Shown here one piece after another: positions 43,428 through 55,187 of a stretch of 64,000 nucleotides of DNA. This DNA comes from Sordariomycetes sp. S80-01Y. Taxonomy: Eukaryota; Ascomycota; Sordariomycetes. The notes under the pieces are model-generated. The model did not search any database. It was not told the DNA's origin and saw only the letters and a program-made list of their open reading frames with translations. Where the stretch lies: NCBI GenBank assembly GCA_037042185.1, contig JAXQJY010000028.1, forward strand, positions 744,001 to 808,000. The letters run 5' to 3'. The position numbers and the translations under genes were made by a program. Numbering within the stretch: the first letter of the stretch is position 1; every line of letters begins with the position of its first letter.

Positions 43428-46288
43428 GACTACAAGCCAAAAGCGGGTTGCCTATAGTAGAGAGTCGAAGACATGAAGCAGCGGCCGATCGAGGTTGCAC
43501 TTCGAGGAACAGCGGGCATTGACGGGACGCGACAGGTCGTGTAAGTGGTATCCGTGACGAGATCACGATGTGGAAGAGATAGGGGAACAAAACATGAGAG
43601 AAAGATGTAGCGTATGATTCAATAGCAGTTCGTAGAGCCAAGCCAACGCGATATGTCAGTCGTGAGGATGTCGAAGCGGGCAAGATTGGCGGAGGCTGTT
43701 GACAAGAACGAGGTGCGGGACGTTGAACGCGGTACGCAGAATGGCGAAGAGAAACGACGCGGTATGAGACGCGCCTGCCCTTGGCAATTCCTGATTGGGA
43801 AGGGACTCGGACGGACTGCTGTGGCTGTGGCACCGGCCTAATGGTGGCTAAGCTCCATTGATGGGACATTGCTTACATAATAACGCCTGCCTCATTCAAA
43901 TGAGGTGGCTCTCGACTCCAGTTCAACCCAGCTCTTGGAATCTGCAGAATCCTGCATTTTGTCCCAGTGGATGTGCGATCCTACCTGCATGCAAGGACGC
44001 TGGCTGGGCAAGACTTCCTGGCAACAGCGTTGGCCTGGCGCCTCCTCTGGTGATTCACGCGTGCCGTCTGGTGAAGGCTGCCAGACGAAGACCACCAGCT
44101 TGCGTCGGTCGACACTACTACCAGTCACAAGCCAAGGGCGCCGGCCACATCAATCGTTGCGAGCGGATTGGGCCGGCAGACCATTTTGCATGTGGTTCAC
44201 CAATGTGGCTAAATACCCCCCCGGTGGCCACACACAGCACTGAAGTCAGGTATCTGACGGCAGCCGTACGTAAAGCGATCCATTGTCCACTAGCAAGAAA
44301 AACGGTCTTTACGTCAAGCTTCGAGCCAAGTCCGTGTCCAGGTGGCTGGATAATTCCTCAGCCAACATCCTCAGCCACTGGTGTTAAGGCGAAGATCCGG
44401 CACTCTGGCTGGGATTGTCGGCATGGTCACTCATGACTCGCAGCTTCGGCGCGACACTAGCGGCCGATGTCAAACCAAGACGGCAACACTTCGCGCCGTT
44501 TGTCTTACGGTCCCCTAACCACAGGGTCATTCCCAGCAGGGAAGGATCAAGAATATTCGAGTGGAATTCGTGAATCACTACTCCGTACCAGCCGCCAATT
44601 TCCAGGCGCAGTTCCCACCCACACTCGCAGGACAGGCTACTAAATTTGCGAACACTTACGACGTACCTTGGCTAGTACCCGCAGATCTGAGATCATGGGC
44701 TAGGCCCCGCCGAAGCCACCGAGGAGCACAGCGGAACTCGAAGCTCCTGACAGTCGCCAGCTTCAGGGTGGGCACGGCCGACGATGAAGCTGACACCATG
44801 GAAAGCCGACACTGATCTCGCTCGCAAGCTGCTACGAATGTGACCGTCTCTGTTAAGCCACATGAGAATGTGAGGCGGGCAGCTATCAAAGAAGTGACTG
44901 ATCACATTGCGGGAAGACGGGCAAGGGGCAAGTGAGGGGCAGAGGGGTAACTGTCAACCGCCTAAGGCCCAGGCGCGCCGGCGATACTGGTGAAGAACTC
45001 GGACGACCCAAAATACCTCTGTAGGTACTTACCGACTTCTCGGTCTTCGTCCGCCATCCAACCCATACCAGCCCAAGATACATTCCCAGCCACAGCAACC
45101 TGCTCGCGTTGATGAGTACCAGTGGACAAGTACAGCAAGGTACCTAACCACGTCACAGCGCGGCCACAAAGCTGCGGCCACATCTTCTGCTGAACCCTTG
45201 ATTGGCAGCGCACATTGTCGACCGACGCCATGCTGCACCTGATAATCTACCATTTTAGCGTCCAAGGTACGTAAATTTAGGTAGAGCCTGACGTGACGCC
45301 CAGCATGCCTCGAACCTCTGTACGGAGTAACGGGGGGGGTGGATACAGGTAGCTGGGAGAGCTACATGTGCCCTGCCGTCTCCCGTCTGCCGTCCAGCGT
45401 ACTAAAGGTCGTGCGCACTGCGTACCTAGTGCGAGGTAAGGTAAGGTACTTATGCAGGCCCGTCGACCCCGTGCCGGTCGATGAACGGTCCAAGGCAGCT
45501 CCTCAGGCTCGCATGCCCCCAAGGCCTTTACCAGGGCTGTCGACGTACCTATCCCAACCTGCCACCTTACCGAATTCTTGGGGCTGTCCTACCCTCCGTC
45601 CCGCACTGTTGGAAGCGGTCAGTCCAGGGTCTCGTCACATTGGCCAGGCCTTCACTCCTTCTCACCCCCCGATCCTTTTCCTCGGGTCTCGCGCCCTTCT
45701 CACGGTGCTGAACCCTGCAAGCGCCCTCTCGTCCCATGCAGCCCAGGACTGACAGGCATACCGCGTACCATACCTTACCTTAGCAAGTGCCAGACGAGGA
45801 GCTTGGGCTGCCCTGCCCTGGATCCTGGATGATCGTCCCAAGACTCCGAGTCACCACCCCTCCCGCTCCCACTCCACATGATGGACCAGCACGCTGGGTC
45901 CATCTCAAGCTACAGGCGAACAGCCGCCCACGGGATCCCCGACTGCGGATCGGTCCTTGGCTAATCCTCGTTGCAAATTGGGACTCTGGCTCCTGACCAC
46001 GATCCCATCCGACCACCTCCGCCTCGCAAGCTCATCTACCTTACTTACCCACCGTAACCCACCAACCTCCTTCCCAATACCTACCACCGCACCTCCTCCG
46101 CGCGCTCTCACTCTATCCGATTCAGGCCTCCTTCCTAGACAACTTCCGCTCTCTACCCATAGCCCCTTTCCGATTCTTGACATTCGCTCCCTCGTCTTCC
46201 TCGCCCTTACTGTCGACGAGCCCCTTTTCTTTCGTCTAGTGTTTGTCTTAGCCGAGGTCTCCGGACATCCTCCGTGCCCGATCAAAGC
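43428..46288. other. Wide spacer (2.9 kb) rich in GTACCT/AAGGTA words
   Basis: No supportable gene. A 192-aa plus-strand frame at 43858-44436 shows no domain and is doubtful. From about 45000 to 45800 short words of the type AAGGTAC, GTACCTA and TACCTTACC recur. From about 45980 to 46270 the + strand is strongly C/T-rich, forming the leader of the methyltransferase gene starting at 46289. Confidence 0.5.
45008..45786. repeat. Cluster of AAGGTAC/GTACCT short words
   Basis: Examples are TGTAGGTACTTA near 45013, AAGGTACCTA near 45138, AAGGTACGTA near 45267, the GGTAAGGTAAGGTACTTA stretch near 45436, CGTACCTATC near 45544 and TACCTTACCTTAG near 45771. They are dispersed and in both orientations. 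They may be binding sites, remnants of simple repeats, or a compositional habit of this genome. Confidence 0.5.
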
Positions 46289-47424
46289 ATGGAACCCGAA
46301 GACCCTGAAGAGAACCCAACTTCCGACTATGAAGAGTCCATCGACAGGTCCGAGTTTACCTCGGTGACTACGTCTCGTTTACGGTACACATTTGAGCAAG
46401 GGAGGTAAGGACGCCACCCACCTCATCAAGCTCTACTGTCTAAGTCTCATCCTCCCAGACGCTACCAGGCCTTCCTCCAGGGGCGCTACGGCCTCCCGAA
46501 CGACGATATCGAGCAGATGCGAGAAGGTATCAAGCACAAGCTCTACGTCGACTACATCCTCGACGGCGATCTTCACTTCGCCCCCATTGGTGACCACCCA
46601 CAGAAGATTGTCGACCTGGGAACGGGAGTAGGCTTCTGGGCTTGTGATGGTAGGCAGCCCTCATCCGGGAGAGCTTGTCTTGCACACTAATCGATAATCG
46701 ATATATAGTCGCCGAACACTATCCCAGCGCGAGGGTGATTGGTACCGACATCTCTCCGATTCAGCCACATTGGACACCCCCGAATGTCGAGTTTCGAGTG
46801 GAAGACCTCGAAGACGAACACCGACCGTGGACGCACATCTATGAGGATGCCGATTTCATGCACATTAGAGCCTTCTTACAAACCGTGCGCAACCCACAAA
46901 GAATCGTTGCGCGAGCTTTTGAGTGAGTAGTTCGCGAAGTCTTCAGCCGTGAACGAGAGGTTTAACGTCATGATAGAAACTTGAAGCCAGGAGGTTGGAT
47001 CGAGTGTCATGAGGTAGTCCCGGAGGCATTCACAGACCAAGAAGTCGACATGTCCACCCACCCCCTTAACAGGCTCTATTCCCTCATAGACGGCCCCTTC
47101 ACTCGCATATACGGTTGGAACCTGCAGATCAGCCGTCACATACCGGAACTCCTTTCATCCGCGGGCTTCATCAACGTGAACGTGAAGACGACCAAGGTCC
47201 CACTGGGTCGATGGCACAGTGACAGGAAGATGAGGGAGATGGGCATGTTTCTGCAGGACATCACCGAGGACTGGGCCTGTGCATTATTAGGCAGGCCGGA
47301 TACGATGGGGTTGGGAGAGTCAGATGCCGTGAGATTAATCCATGAGTTGAGCGGTGCGTTCCGCGACGGGGAAATGCATGCTTACTTGGATTGGGTCGAT
47401 GTTTGGGCTCAGAAGCCGACATAG
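46289..47424 (+). CDS. LaeA-like S-adenosylmethionine-dependent methyltransferase
   Basis: Exons 46289-46404, 46459-46649, 46709-46922 and 46977-47424 encode 322 aa; the introns are 54, 59 and 54 nt and all phases join. The fold is class I Rossmann-like: motif I VDLGTGVGFWACDVAE (about 90-104), the acidic end of strand 2 in VIGTDISPIQP (D116), and NLKPGGWIECHEV after the third intron. The N-terminus (YQAFLQGRYGLPNDDIEQMR, HKLYVDYILDG) matches the LaeA/UMTA group. LaeA itself is a global regulator of secondary metabolism; this may be a paralogue rather than the true LaeA, since many of these genes exist per genome. It is tail-to-tail with the Zn2Cys6 gene. Substrate unknown. Confidence 0.9.
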
Positions 47425-48080
47425 AAGAACACGATTAGAAGTAGGGCAGCGTGCCGCAACAAATAGAACCATGCCCAAGCTATCCGAGCCGCAGATTGTT
47501 TGACGCACCAATACTGCACCGAAAGTCGAGTTCCCCAACGGCATAAGCGTTCAATCTCTACAAGCAGGTGTTCCTGTCCCTTCCAACTCTTGCTAGGGGC
47601 TTTGCATGAGACACAGCCGCATCGTGCTTCTAGTGGCGAGGATCGAGTGCTTTCCATAGCCAGGTGAAAGATATCGCACCGACGATCAATTCAAGGCGTG
47701 GTGCTGATGTGAGGCCATCCACCCCGAAACCTCCGTGGGATGTCTTACAGTCGCAGCATCCGCCACACGGGGAACTGGCCTTGTTGTGGGAATGTCATAG
47801 TGTGGCCAAGCCAACTCTCTCGTAGGAAAGCACACCCACTGTCGGCGGCATCCTTGAGTACAAGGCTGCACTAGATTTTGCGAGGTGAAACAAGTGAACA
47901 TCTAATGTGCGTATGGACCTGATAGTCCATGTTCCGCTGTAACATTACTCGACCTAGGTGACCGTCTAATGTTTTCTCCAGAATTGTATAGTGTATCCCA
48001 ACAGTACTCGTAAAATCGTTATTCCAGTAGTACATCCGTGAAAGTGTCTTGCGCCGTCCCAGAAGCTCTATCCGACAACT
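47425..48080. other. Convergent 3' spacer
   Basis: This 656-bp tail-to-tail region lies between the methyltransferase and the Zn2Cys6 regulator. Only 3' flanking sequence is seen. Confidence 0.55.
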
Positions 48081-50693
48081 CTAATTACCGAACATGGGCC
48101 CGCCAGGAGGTCCATGGCCCATCGGCGGTGGCACGCCCATCCCGGGCATAGGCCCTGCGGCGCTCACCTGCGGTTGGTATGGCTTGGTGACGCCGAATGG
48201 GCCAAAATTGCCGAATCCATCCAAGGGCGGTGGTTGATCTTGGAACCCTTGCACCATACGTGACCAGTCCATATCGCGGTCGTCGTCTGGCGGGCCAGCC
48301 ATCCCCATACCCATCGGTCCGCCGGGCATCCCAGGCGGCGTCATCGTGTGAGTATGATCTGATCCGGTGGTCGATGCTTTTCCGATCGAGGGCGCACCGG
48401 TAAAGCTATTCGGGGATGTATTCATAGCAGATTGTCTCTCGGCACGCTCCCTGCGTCTTTGCTCAGCTCGCTCCTGCAACACCACGATGAAGCGTGGGAC
48501 AGGAGCCTGCTTCCCTTGCGCATGTAGTGCAGCCGCGTGTGCATCCCAAGCTTTGATGAAGGTATTCTTGAAAGCCAAGTGCATGGGGCTATGGAAGTTG
48601 TTCAATAGGCCCCTTAGATCGTAGTTGGCAGCAATGGCATCCCAAGTCCGGTCGACCATCGGTCCAGAGACACGAGTGCGTAGCTCTTGAACGAGGAACA
48701 TGTATGCGGGGAACGGGAAATGATGTCGAGAGTACCACTTGAAGGGAATGAGGCTTTCGGATGATTGCACCACATTGTCGTACTCGATCATCTGTGTGGC
48801 TTGCAAGAAAAGGTCTTCTCGTTCAACTTCCTTGAGCGGCATAGCTTCGGCGTTATTCATGCGGACGAGGAAGTTGACAACACGCATTTTGCACAATGCT
48901 TGGCGGGTCATCGTCAGTGTGAAGAAATGAACCGGGATCTTCGGATCGCAATGAATCAGATAAGTTCCTTCGATGTGCGCACAGAAGCTGTCCAACGTGT
49001 AGGTTGGCGAGTCGGGACTGGCCAAGCGAATAGTTGGACCCGAGGGTTTCGTCTCTTCCTTCTTCGAGGGGCTGGCTTTGGGCTCCGGACTGTTGACCTT
49101 TTGGCTATCTCGGTTGCTGTTGCTTGCGACGGCCATGGAGAGCTCGATCCTTGCAAGAGCAAAGAGCATCTCCGTTGGGCCATTGTGCGGAGTAGGCATC
49201 TCTTTGCCGTCGATGTGTAGGTCGCTATCGTTAACGTTTAGCGGCATCTTGCAGTCACCGCCACTGGACAAAGCTGTGACGGTAGAGCCTGTCATCTCCC
49301 CTATGCGCCGATCATAGCCCACGATGGTCCACCAGAGCCGTCGCCGTTGCTCAACTTCAAAAGGTGGGAGTCCGTAACCTCCGGGATCTCTGTGCAACCC
49401 CATGCGCTGCGCAATACGTACAGCCATGCCTATCATACAGAAAACTTGGCGCGGATCAACGAACCATCGCACCGCATACTGGAACTGTTAGTAAATGCCT
49501 GAGGTCTTGACGCTCTGATTCTTACAAGATACAGGACGAAGGCCTGCAACACGATAGCATCGTCGATCTTCATGAAGCTGACATTGACAAGAGCCTGTTG
49601 CGTGGCTGACAGGAACCGGGTCAAAACATGCTGTTTAGGCTCGTTGAACATGGTTTGAACATCTCGCTCCTCCATAGAGGTCAGAGCCATGACGTAGATT
49701 CCAAACATCAAAGCCTCGATGTTCTTCGGGGCTCTGTCAAGACTTGAGGCAGCCTGCAGTATCTGCGGCTGGATAGTCGGTACATGGGTAATCTTTAGTA
49801 GCGAATTGATGTTGTCGATGTAAACCTGCCATAGCTGGAAAATTTGAATTGGGTTCGGATGGACTTGAGTAACGGGCGCGAACTGGCCTCCGACGATGAA
49901 TGGGAAGCCATCTTCATTGCTGAAGAGCTTATCGAAAGCCTTGTGAATGGTCGAGCCGCCGACCTGATCTTCGTCCTCTGATGAGTCTTGGATGAGCTTC
50001 TCGCTGGCTCGAAACTGCAGTGTGATCAGTATTGTAGGTTCCCGTAATGACGATGAGAGACGCACCTCCTTGTGGAAAGCAAACACTGAGCTCGAGGGCC
50101 TGGTTGACTGTCAGCACGCCATGCTTACCGGAATGGGCAGCGGCTGGTCCCGCCACTCACTTTTCTCCAGTTGGGTTCGCGTCTGGCGACATACCCGAGT
50201 CCGGGTCTGTTTTTAGCTCATTAAAGTCGTTTTCGAGTTCGTCAACATCCTCGCCCTGTGGTCCGTCTGACCGAAGATCCTGGCCGATTGGTTCAAATTT
50301 CACTCCGTTCTCGCTCAATAGACTCTCGTACTTTTTCAATCGGTCGACGAGATCTCTTTCCTGAAGCCGCTTCTTCCGACGCCGAGGGGGCTGTGGGGGG
50401 ACGACACGACACTCGACCTTGGCTTTGACGCAGTTGGCGCACGGCTTGTTCTTGTCACATCGGACTTTGCGCTGCTGACACAGCACACAACTAGTCCCTC
50501 GGGTGAGTTTCATAGCCGCTGGGTCGAACGGCATCTGGGGCTGTTGTTGTGGCGGGTATTGTTGGGGCTGTTGCGGATTGATCGGATACTGCTGCTGGGG
50601 TGGCGGTTGATGATGATGGTATTGGGGTTGCTGATCCTGGCCCGAACCCGAAGGGGGCATCGCGCCGGCCGGCTGCATCCCAGCCGAAGACAT
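48081..50693 (-). CDS. Zn2Cys6 transcription factor with fungal-specific middle domain
   Basis: Exons (minus) 50693-50161, 50099-50066 (only 34 nt), 50014-49526 and 49478-48081 encode 817 aa; introns are 61, 51 and 47 nt and all phases join. The N-terminus is Gln/Pro-rich. The zinc cluster spans residues 69-95 with spacing C-x2-C-x6-C-x5-C-x2-C-x6-C, followed by a basic RRRKKR linker and a short coiled coil (RDLVDRLKKYESLLSENG) for dimerisation. The fungal_trans domain follows, with IVGGQF and the GMAVRIAQRMGLHRD and EVEQRRRLWWTIVGYDR motifs. The C-terminus is Gly/Pro/Met-rich. It is a nuclear regulator, divergent from an MFS drug-type transporter and tail-to-tail with a LaeA-like methyltransferase. 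Control of the transporter is inference from position. Confidence 0.92.
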
Positions 50694-52309
50694 GGTATTA
50701 TGTGTTATTCCTATTCAATATGCGGGACAAAGCTTGACGCTGGGACAGCTTTATAGTGAAGCCGGTCGCGATAGCAAATGCCGAGGTGTGCTCCAGGGGC
50801 TCATCAGCCAACTTCAGAACGCATGAAGGCTCTGTGGCAGTGAATGGCTCACAATAGATTGATCGCACTGCGCCAGGACGATAATAGCCACTGGGATCGC
50901 CTGGGGACGGACGTGCTGAAGGGTGTCGGGCGATAGGGCTGAGACGGCCGAGTGAGCTTGAATCTCGCTTCGGACGCGGAGTCGTCGTCTAGCCCGGAAC
51001 GGTGACGTCGGGGGAGTGGGTAGCCTACGCCGCGATTTGTTGTTGGCGCTGACAGGCACCTCAGGATGCTGGTCAACAGTTGGTCGATGCGCGAGATGTG
51101 CGTGTATTCAGCCCCATGCAGTCCGATTAAGCTTACTGCTTGCTGGGTAGGCTTGGTGGTGTATAGCTGGCTGTGCTCGGCGGGAGAACGATGAGCGGAA
51201 AGGGGGTGAGTGGCTGAATTGTCGGCTGCTTGTGTCGCGGACGAATTCCCCGCAATGCACTAGAGGTGAGCTGCCGGCCTTGCTTGGGTGTCCAGTGTCG
51301 ATATCACAGCCTGAGAGCGATAAGCTCAATGCAAGCTCAAGGCTACTGCTGCCAACGCTGCGGCTGCCAAAGCTCGGTTGCTTGTTTGCGTTGCTCGTGA
51401 ATGCGAGGCTCGGATGGGTGTGCGCCGTATGTTAGCCAGTGAAAGGCCGCAAGCGACATTGAGGGAAAAGAGTGGAAGCCGGGAGGAGATGGATGCTCGG
51501 GCCCGAGGTGATGATGATGGAGGAGGTTGAGAGGGGCAGATGTTCCTCAATAATTGCTTGAACTGGTTTAGCGCCAAACTCGGTCGGCGACCAGACGCAC
51601 CTCCCATACCCGTCAGTGCCAACTTAGGCAGTTAGCAGTTGACTCCGCTTACGCCGAAACTATAGCTACGGTGCAAGTATTTCCCTAAGTATCGACAGCT
51701 CCAAGGGCCTAGTAGGACAGCCGCACCCCACCCTCTAAGCTCAACATGCCCAAATATGTGCGCTGGCGCAAGCCAACGAAAAGCATGCTTCCATGGAGTG
51801 TCTAGCAGAGCTTGGGAATGTGATTGCTTGACCAAATGTCGGCTGAACGCAATATGGGCAACGTCTGCTCTACTTACAAGAGCACCCGCGCCGGTCCCGA
51901 AACGGGTGGCGTGGAAAGCCTGCGACGGTCCCGAGACGGGCAGCTTTATACGCTGCATGTCTGAAGATGGAAGTCTCGTTATAGGATAGCATGCTAAGCA
52001 CAGGGCACTCTCGGCTCATCCCGACCCAATGGTCTGGGCGGTGCTGCCCTTTTATGGAAGCACTTATGGAACGCGGCCACGTTGCTGGCCGCCCAGCCGG
52101 TTTCAGGGTCCCGAGCTCTATTAGGGGCATGGTTCTATATATAAGCACCTCAGCCATCTTCATACAAAGCATTGTTGGTTCGACGCGAATTCCTGCACGA
52201 CGGATTCAACTTGGTACCACTGCCGGCGATCCTACTTTCAAAGCGCGTTAGGGGGCTCAGCCACGCAGTAGCATCGACGACTCCTTCAGGATCAGCGCGA
52301 AAGCAACCA
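50694..52309. promoter_or_regulatory. Divergent intergenic region between the Zn2Cys6 gene and the MFS transporter
   Basis: The 1.6-kb spacer carries both promoters. A TATA box is present near 52136 on the transporter side. No supported ORF: the frames at 51326-51958 on both strands lack domains. Confidence 0.55.
52135..52145 (+). promoter_or_regulatory. Probable TATA box of the MFS transporter
   Basis: CTATATATAAG stands out in a GC-rich region about 165-175 bp upstream of the transporter ATG (52310). TATA boxes are more typical of inducible than of housekeeping fungal genes. Confidence 0.55.
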
Positions 52310-54117
52310 ATGCCGACGAACGACGACGAGAAGGAGCCTAGTAGCCCTACGCACGATGATGAGCACGGCAGGGACCCGGAAGAGGGCGTCAAGGGCAGGA
52401 TGACAATCGAGGAGAAGGAAATAGATGCTCCAACGTTAAGGTCAACGGTACCCAGTCCTGAGCCTCCAGTCGAACAAACAAGTACGCCTGGCCCGGCTTT
52501 CGCGAAGGAGGCGGAGCAGAACTACAAGCCCAAGACGGCCAAGTTCTGGCTCATCATTGGATCGACGTTCTTGGCTACGTTCATCGTAGCTCTAGACAGG
52601 ACCATTTTGTCGACAGCCATTCCTCAGATCACCGATGATTTTGATAGCTTGGGAGACATTGGCTGGTACGGCTCAGCGTACATGTTGACCACAGCTGCTT
52701 TCCAACTGCTCTTTGGAAGGATATATCGCTTCTATGACTTGAGATGCGTGTTTCTCTGCTCCATCGCTGTCTTTGAGGTCGGGTCAGCTGTCTGCGCCGC
52801 TGCACCAAGCTCGTCAGTGTTTATCTTGGGCCGATCAATTTCTGGCCTGGGCTCCGCGGGTATCATGACTGGATCTATGATGGTGATTATCCCAATGGTG
52901 CCGTTGCACAAACGACCCATGTTCCAGTGTGAGTAGACTTGAAACTCCGCCAAAGGCTAAACTTACGTCTGGTAGCAATGTTTGGTATGGTCTTTGGAGT
53001 CTCATCAGCCGTCGGACCACTGATCGGAGGTGCTTTCACTCAGTTGGCCACCTGGCGATGGTGTTTTTGGATGAACCTGCCCATCGGAGGAGCTGCATTT
53101 GCTGCAATTCTATTACTGCTCAAACTGCAGAAGCAGCCAAAGACGAAGGTATCGGTAAAAGAGCACATAGTGCGGTTGGATCCTCTTGGTACTTTGTTTT
53201 TCATCCCTTCGATGGTTTGCCTTGTCATGGCCCTCGAACTAGGCGGTTCAGTTTACGAATGGAGCAACTGGAGACTGATTGCACTCTGCATCGTTTTCGG
53301 ACTCACAGCCCTGGCGTTTGGTGTTGTGCAAGTCTTGATGCCCAAGTCGGCGTCGCTGCCGGTAAGGGTGATCAAACAACGGACGATGTGGGCCGGCACT
53401 GGCTTCATGATCTTCCTAGCGGGATCGATGTTCCTCTGCATCTACTATCTACCGCTGTGGTTCCAAACGGTCAAGCACGTCGACCCGTTTGACTCGGGAA
53501 TCTACACATTGCCACTCGTTCTTAGCCTCTCTGTTGCCGCCATTCTGTCGAGCGCCCTCATCCAACGCTTTGGATACTATGTCCCCTCGATGCTGCTTTG
53601 CCCCTGCATGATGGCAGTTGGCGAAGGGCTCCTGGTGACTCTGAACCCCACCACCGGCTCGTCACACTGGGTTGCCTTCCAATTCCTCGTCGGGTTTGGT
53701 CTTGGATGCGGCATGCAAACAGTTGGCTTGGCGGTGCAAGCAACAATGTCGCGGGAGGATATTTCAACTGGGATTGCCGTCACTTTCTGGGCGCAACAGC
53801 TAGGCGGTGCGGTTTTTGTGTCCGTTGGGCAGACCATCCTCAACGGTCGGCTCATCGAACGCTTAGGGCATGTGCCTAGCCTGGACGCAAATCCAATCGT
53901 AACGATGGGCGCCACCAAGTTACATGAGGTGGTTTCTGACGACCATCTGGGCGCCGTGCTGGATGCATACAACTTTGGATGTACGCGAATCTTCATGGCG
54001 GCCTGCGTTCTCTCTGGTGCGCAGCTGCTCTGCGCGTGTTTTGTGCCATGGACGAGCATCAAAAGGAGGAAGCCTGGGCCGCTCCCAGGTAGAAATGACC
54101 AGGGATCGCCCTCTTAG
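52310..54117 (+). CDS. MFS multidrug/toxin efflux transporter (DHA14-type)
   Basis: Exons 52310-52928 and 52976-54117 encode 586 aa; the 47-nt intron (GTGAGT donor, GGTAG acceptor) joins MFQS to MFGMVFGV. I chose the ATG at 52310, although the frame is open upstream. About 80 hydrophilic residues precede TM1 ([18 protein letters not shown]), followed by [13 protein letters not shown], the DHA14 motif D1. The antiporter motif C is seen as [14 protein letters not shown], and 14 membrane segments fit the pattern. Family members (for example those in aflatoxin and HC-toxin clusters) export toxins or drugs by proton antiport. No toxin-synthesis gene is adjacent in this window, so the cargo is unknown. 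It lies divergent from a Zn2Cys6 regulator, a common regulator-target arrangement. Confidence 0.92.
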
Positions 54118-55187
54118 ATTCGGCTATCCTAAAGACAACTCAATGACGGCTTCGATGAAGCGTTTTTCGTTCTGCATGCGCTCAGTGCGACTGGTATCGG
54201 CCTCATCCTCGATGACATCCTCGGTGAGCACGCTGAAATCGCATTTGTCGCCGTGGCTAGTATAATAATTGTTCGGCATGTGGGCGTCTCAACGGCCCAG
54301 CCGAACCAACAATCAACTCTTACTGACAAAAATAGCATCACGGACCTCTCGGAGACCGCAGAGCCTCATCACGAGTTTTCATCCCCTCATTCCAGACCAA
54401 AGTGGCCAATCGGTGGATGGAGCGCCCTGATGCTAGAATGGACCAGACCGCGCTGGGGAGCCCCTCAGTGCGAAAGTCAAGTGACCTGCTTCGTTTTGCC
54501 GGCGCAGACCGTAGAATGTGCCGCGAAGATGAGACCTGACAGTGACAAGAGCCATTACCGATCCTCAATTTCCTCTTTGATCCAATCGAGAGGTGCATTC
54601 GGGGTCGTAGGGCTGCACTCGGACCCCGCTGGTTACGTGTATCACCACCCATCAACCGCTGTTTCGAGGCAGCCAGCCAGTCCCGCCGCCCGAAGCCGCC
54701 CAGTCTTCACCACCCCCATCCAGCTGCCATCTCCAGGTAACTTGTCAGTGGCTCGACCAACAACCCCTTTCACTTGGACGCATTCGCCCTCCGTCACAGA
54801 CGATCCCCTACCACTATCGAAACCGCCCCCTTGCGACCCGATCGAGAAATCCTGCCGAGCCCGCTCCCTCCCTTTCCCTTAGACGATAACCCTCCGCTGC
54901 CGCCGCCCTAATTCCATCACCGTCCACAACCTTCCGGCTGGCTTGATTAACAAGCCACCGCTCCGCCCTATACGACTCCTCCGTTGACCATCCGGTGCGA
55001 GAGCGACGCACGATTCCACCCTCGCTTTCCGACACGTCCGCGACTCCGCTTCCCTGAAAACCTGCGCGCCACGGTCGAGCGGTCATCTGTCACCCCGCGG
55101 ACCCTGCGCTATCGCGCCCTCCCGAGTCCCCGCCATCGAGAAATCAACGTCGCCCGTCGAAGCCGCGCGCCTTGAGATAGAGAAAAC
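54118..55187. other. Spacer and C/T-rich leader of the NCS-1 gene
   Basis: The MFS 3' flank occupies the first part. From about 54640 to 55180 the + strand is rich in C and T, consistent with the promoter and leader of the calcium sensor gene at 55188. No extra gene was supported. Confidence 0.55.

Noticed and set aside
43858-44436. 192-aa plus-strand frame in the CDC45-methyltransferase spacer
   Set aside because: No domain, many Cys/Pro/His residues scattered without pattern, and no promoter or splice context.
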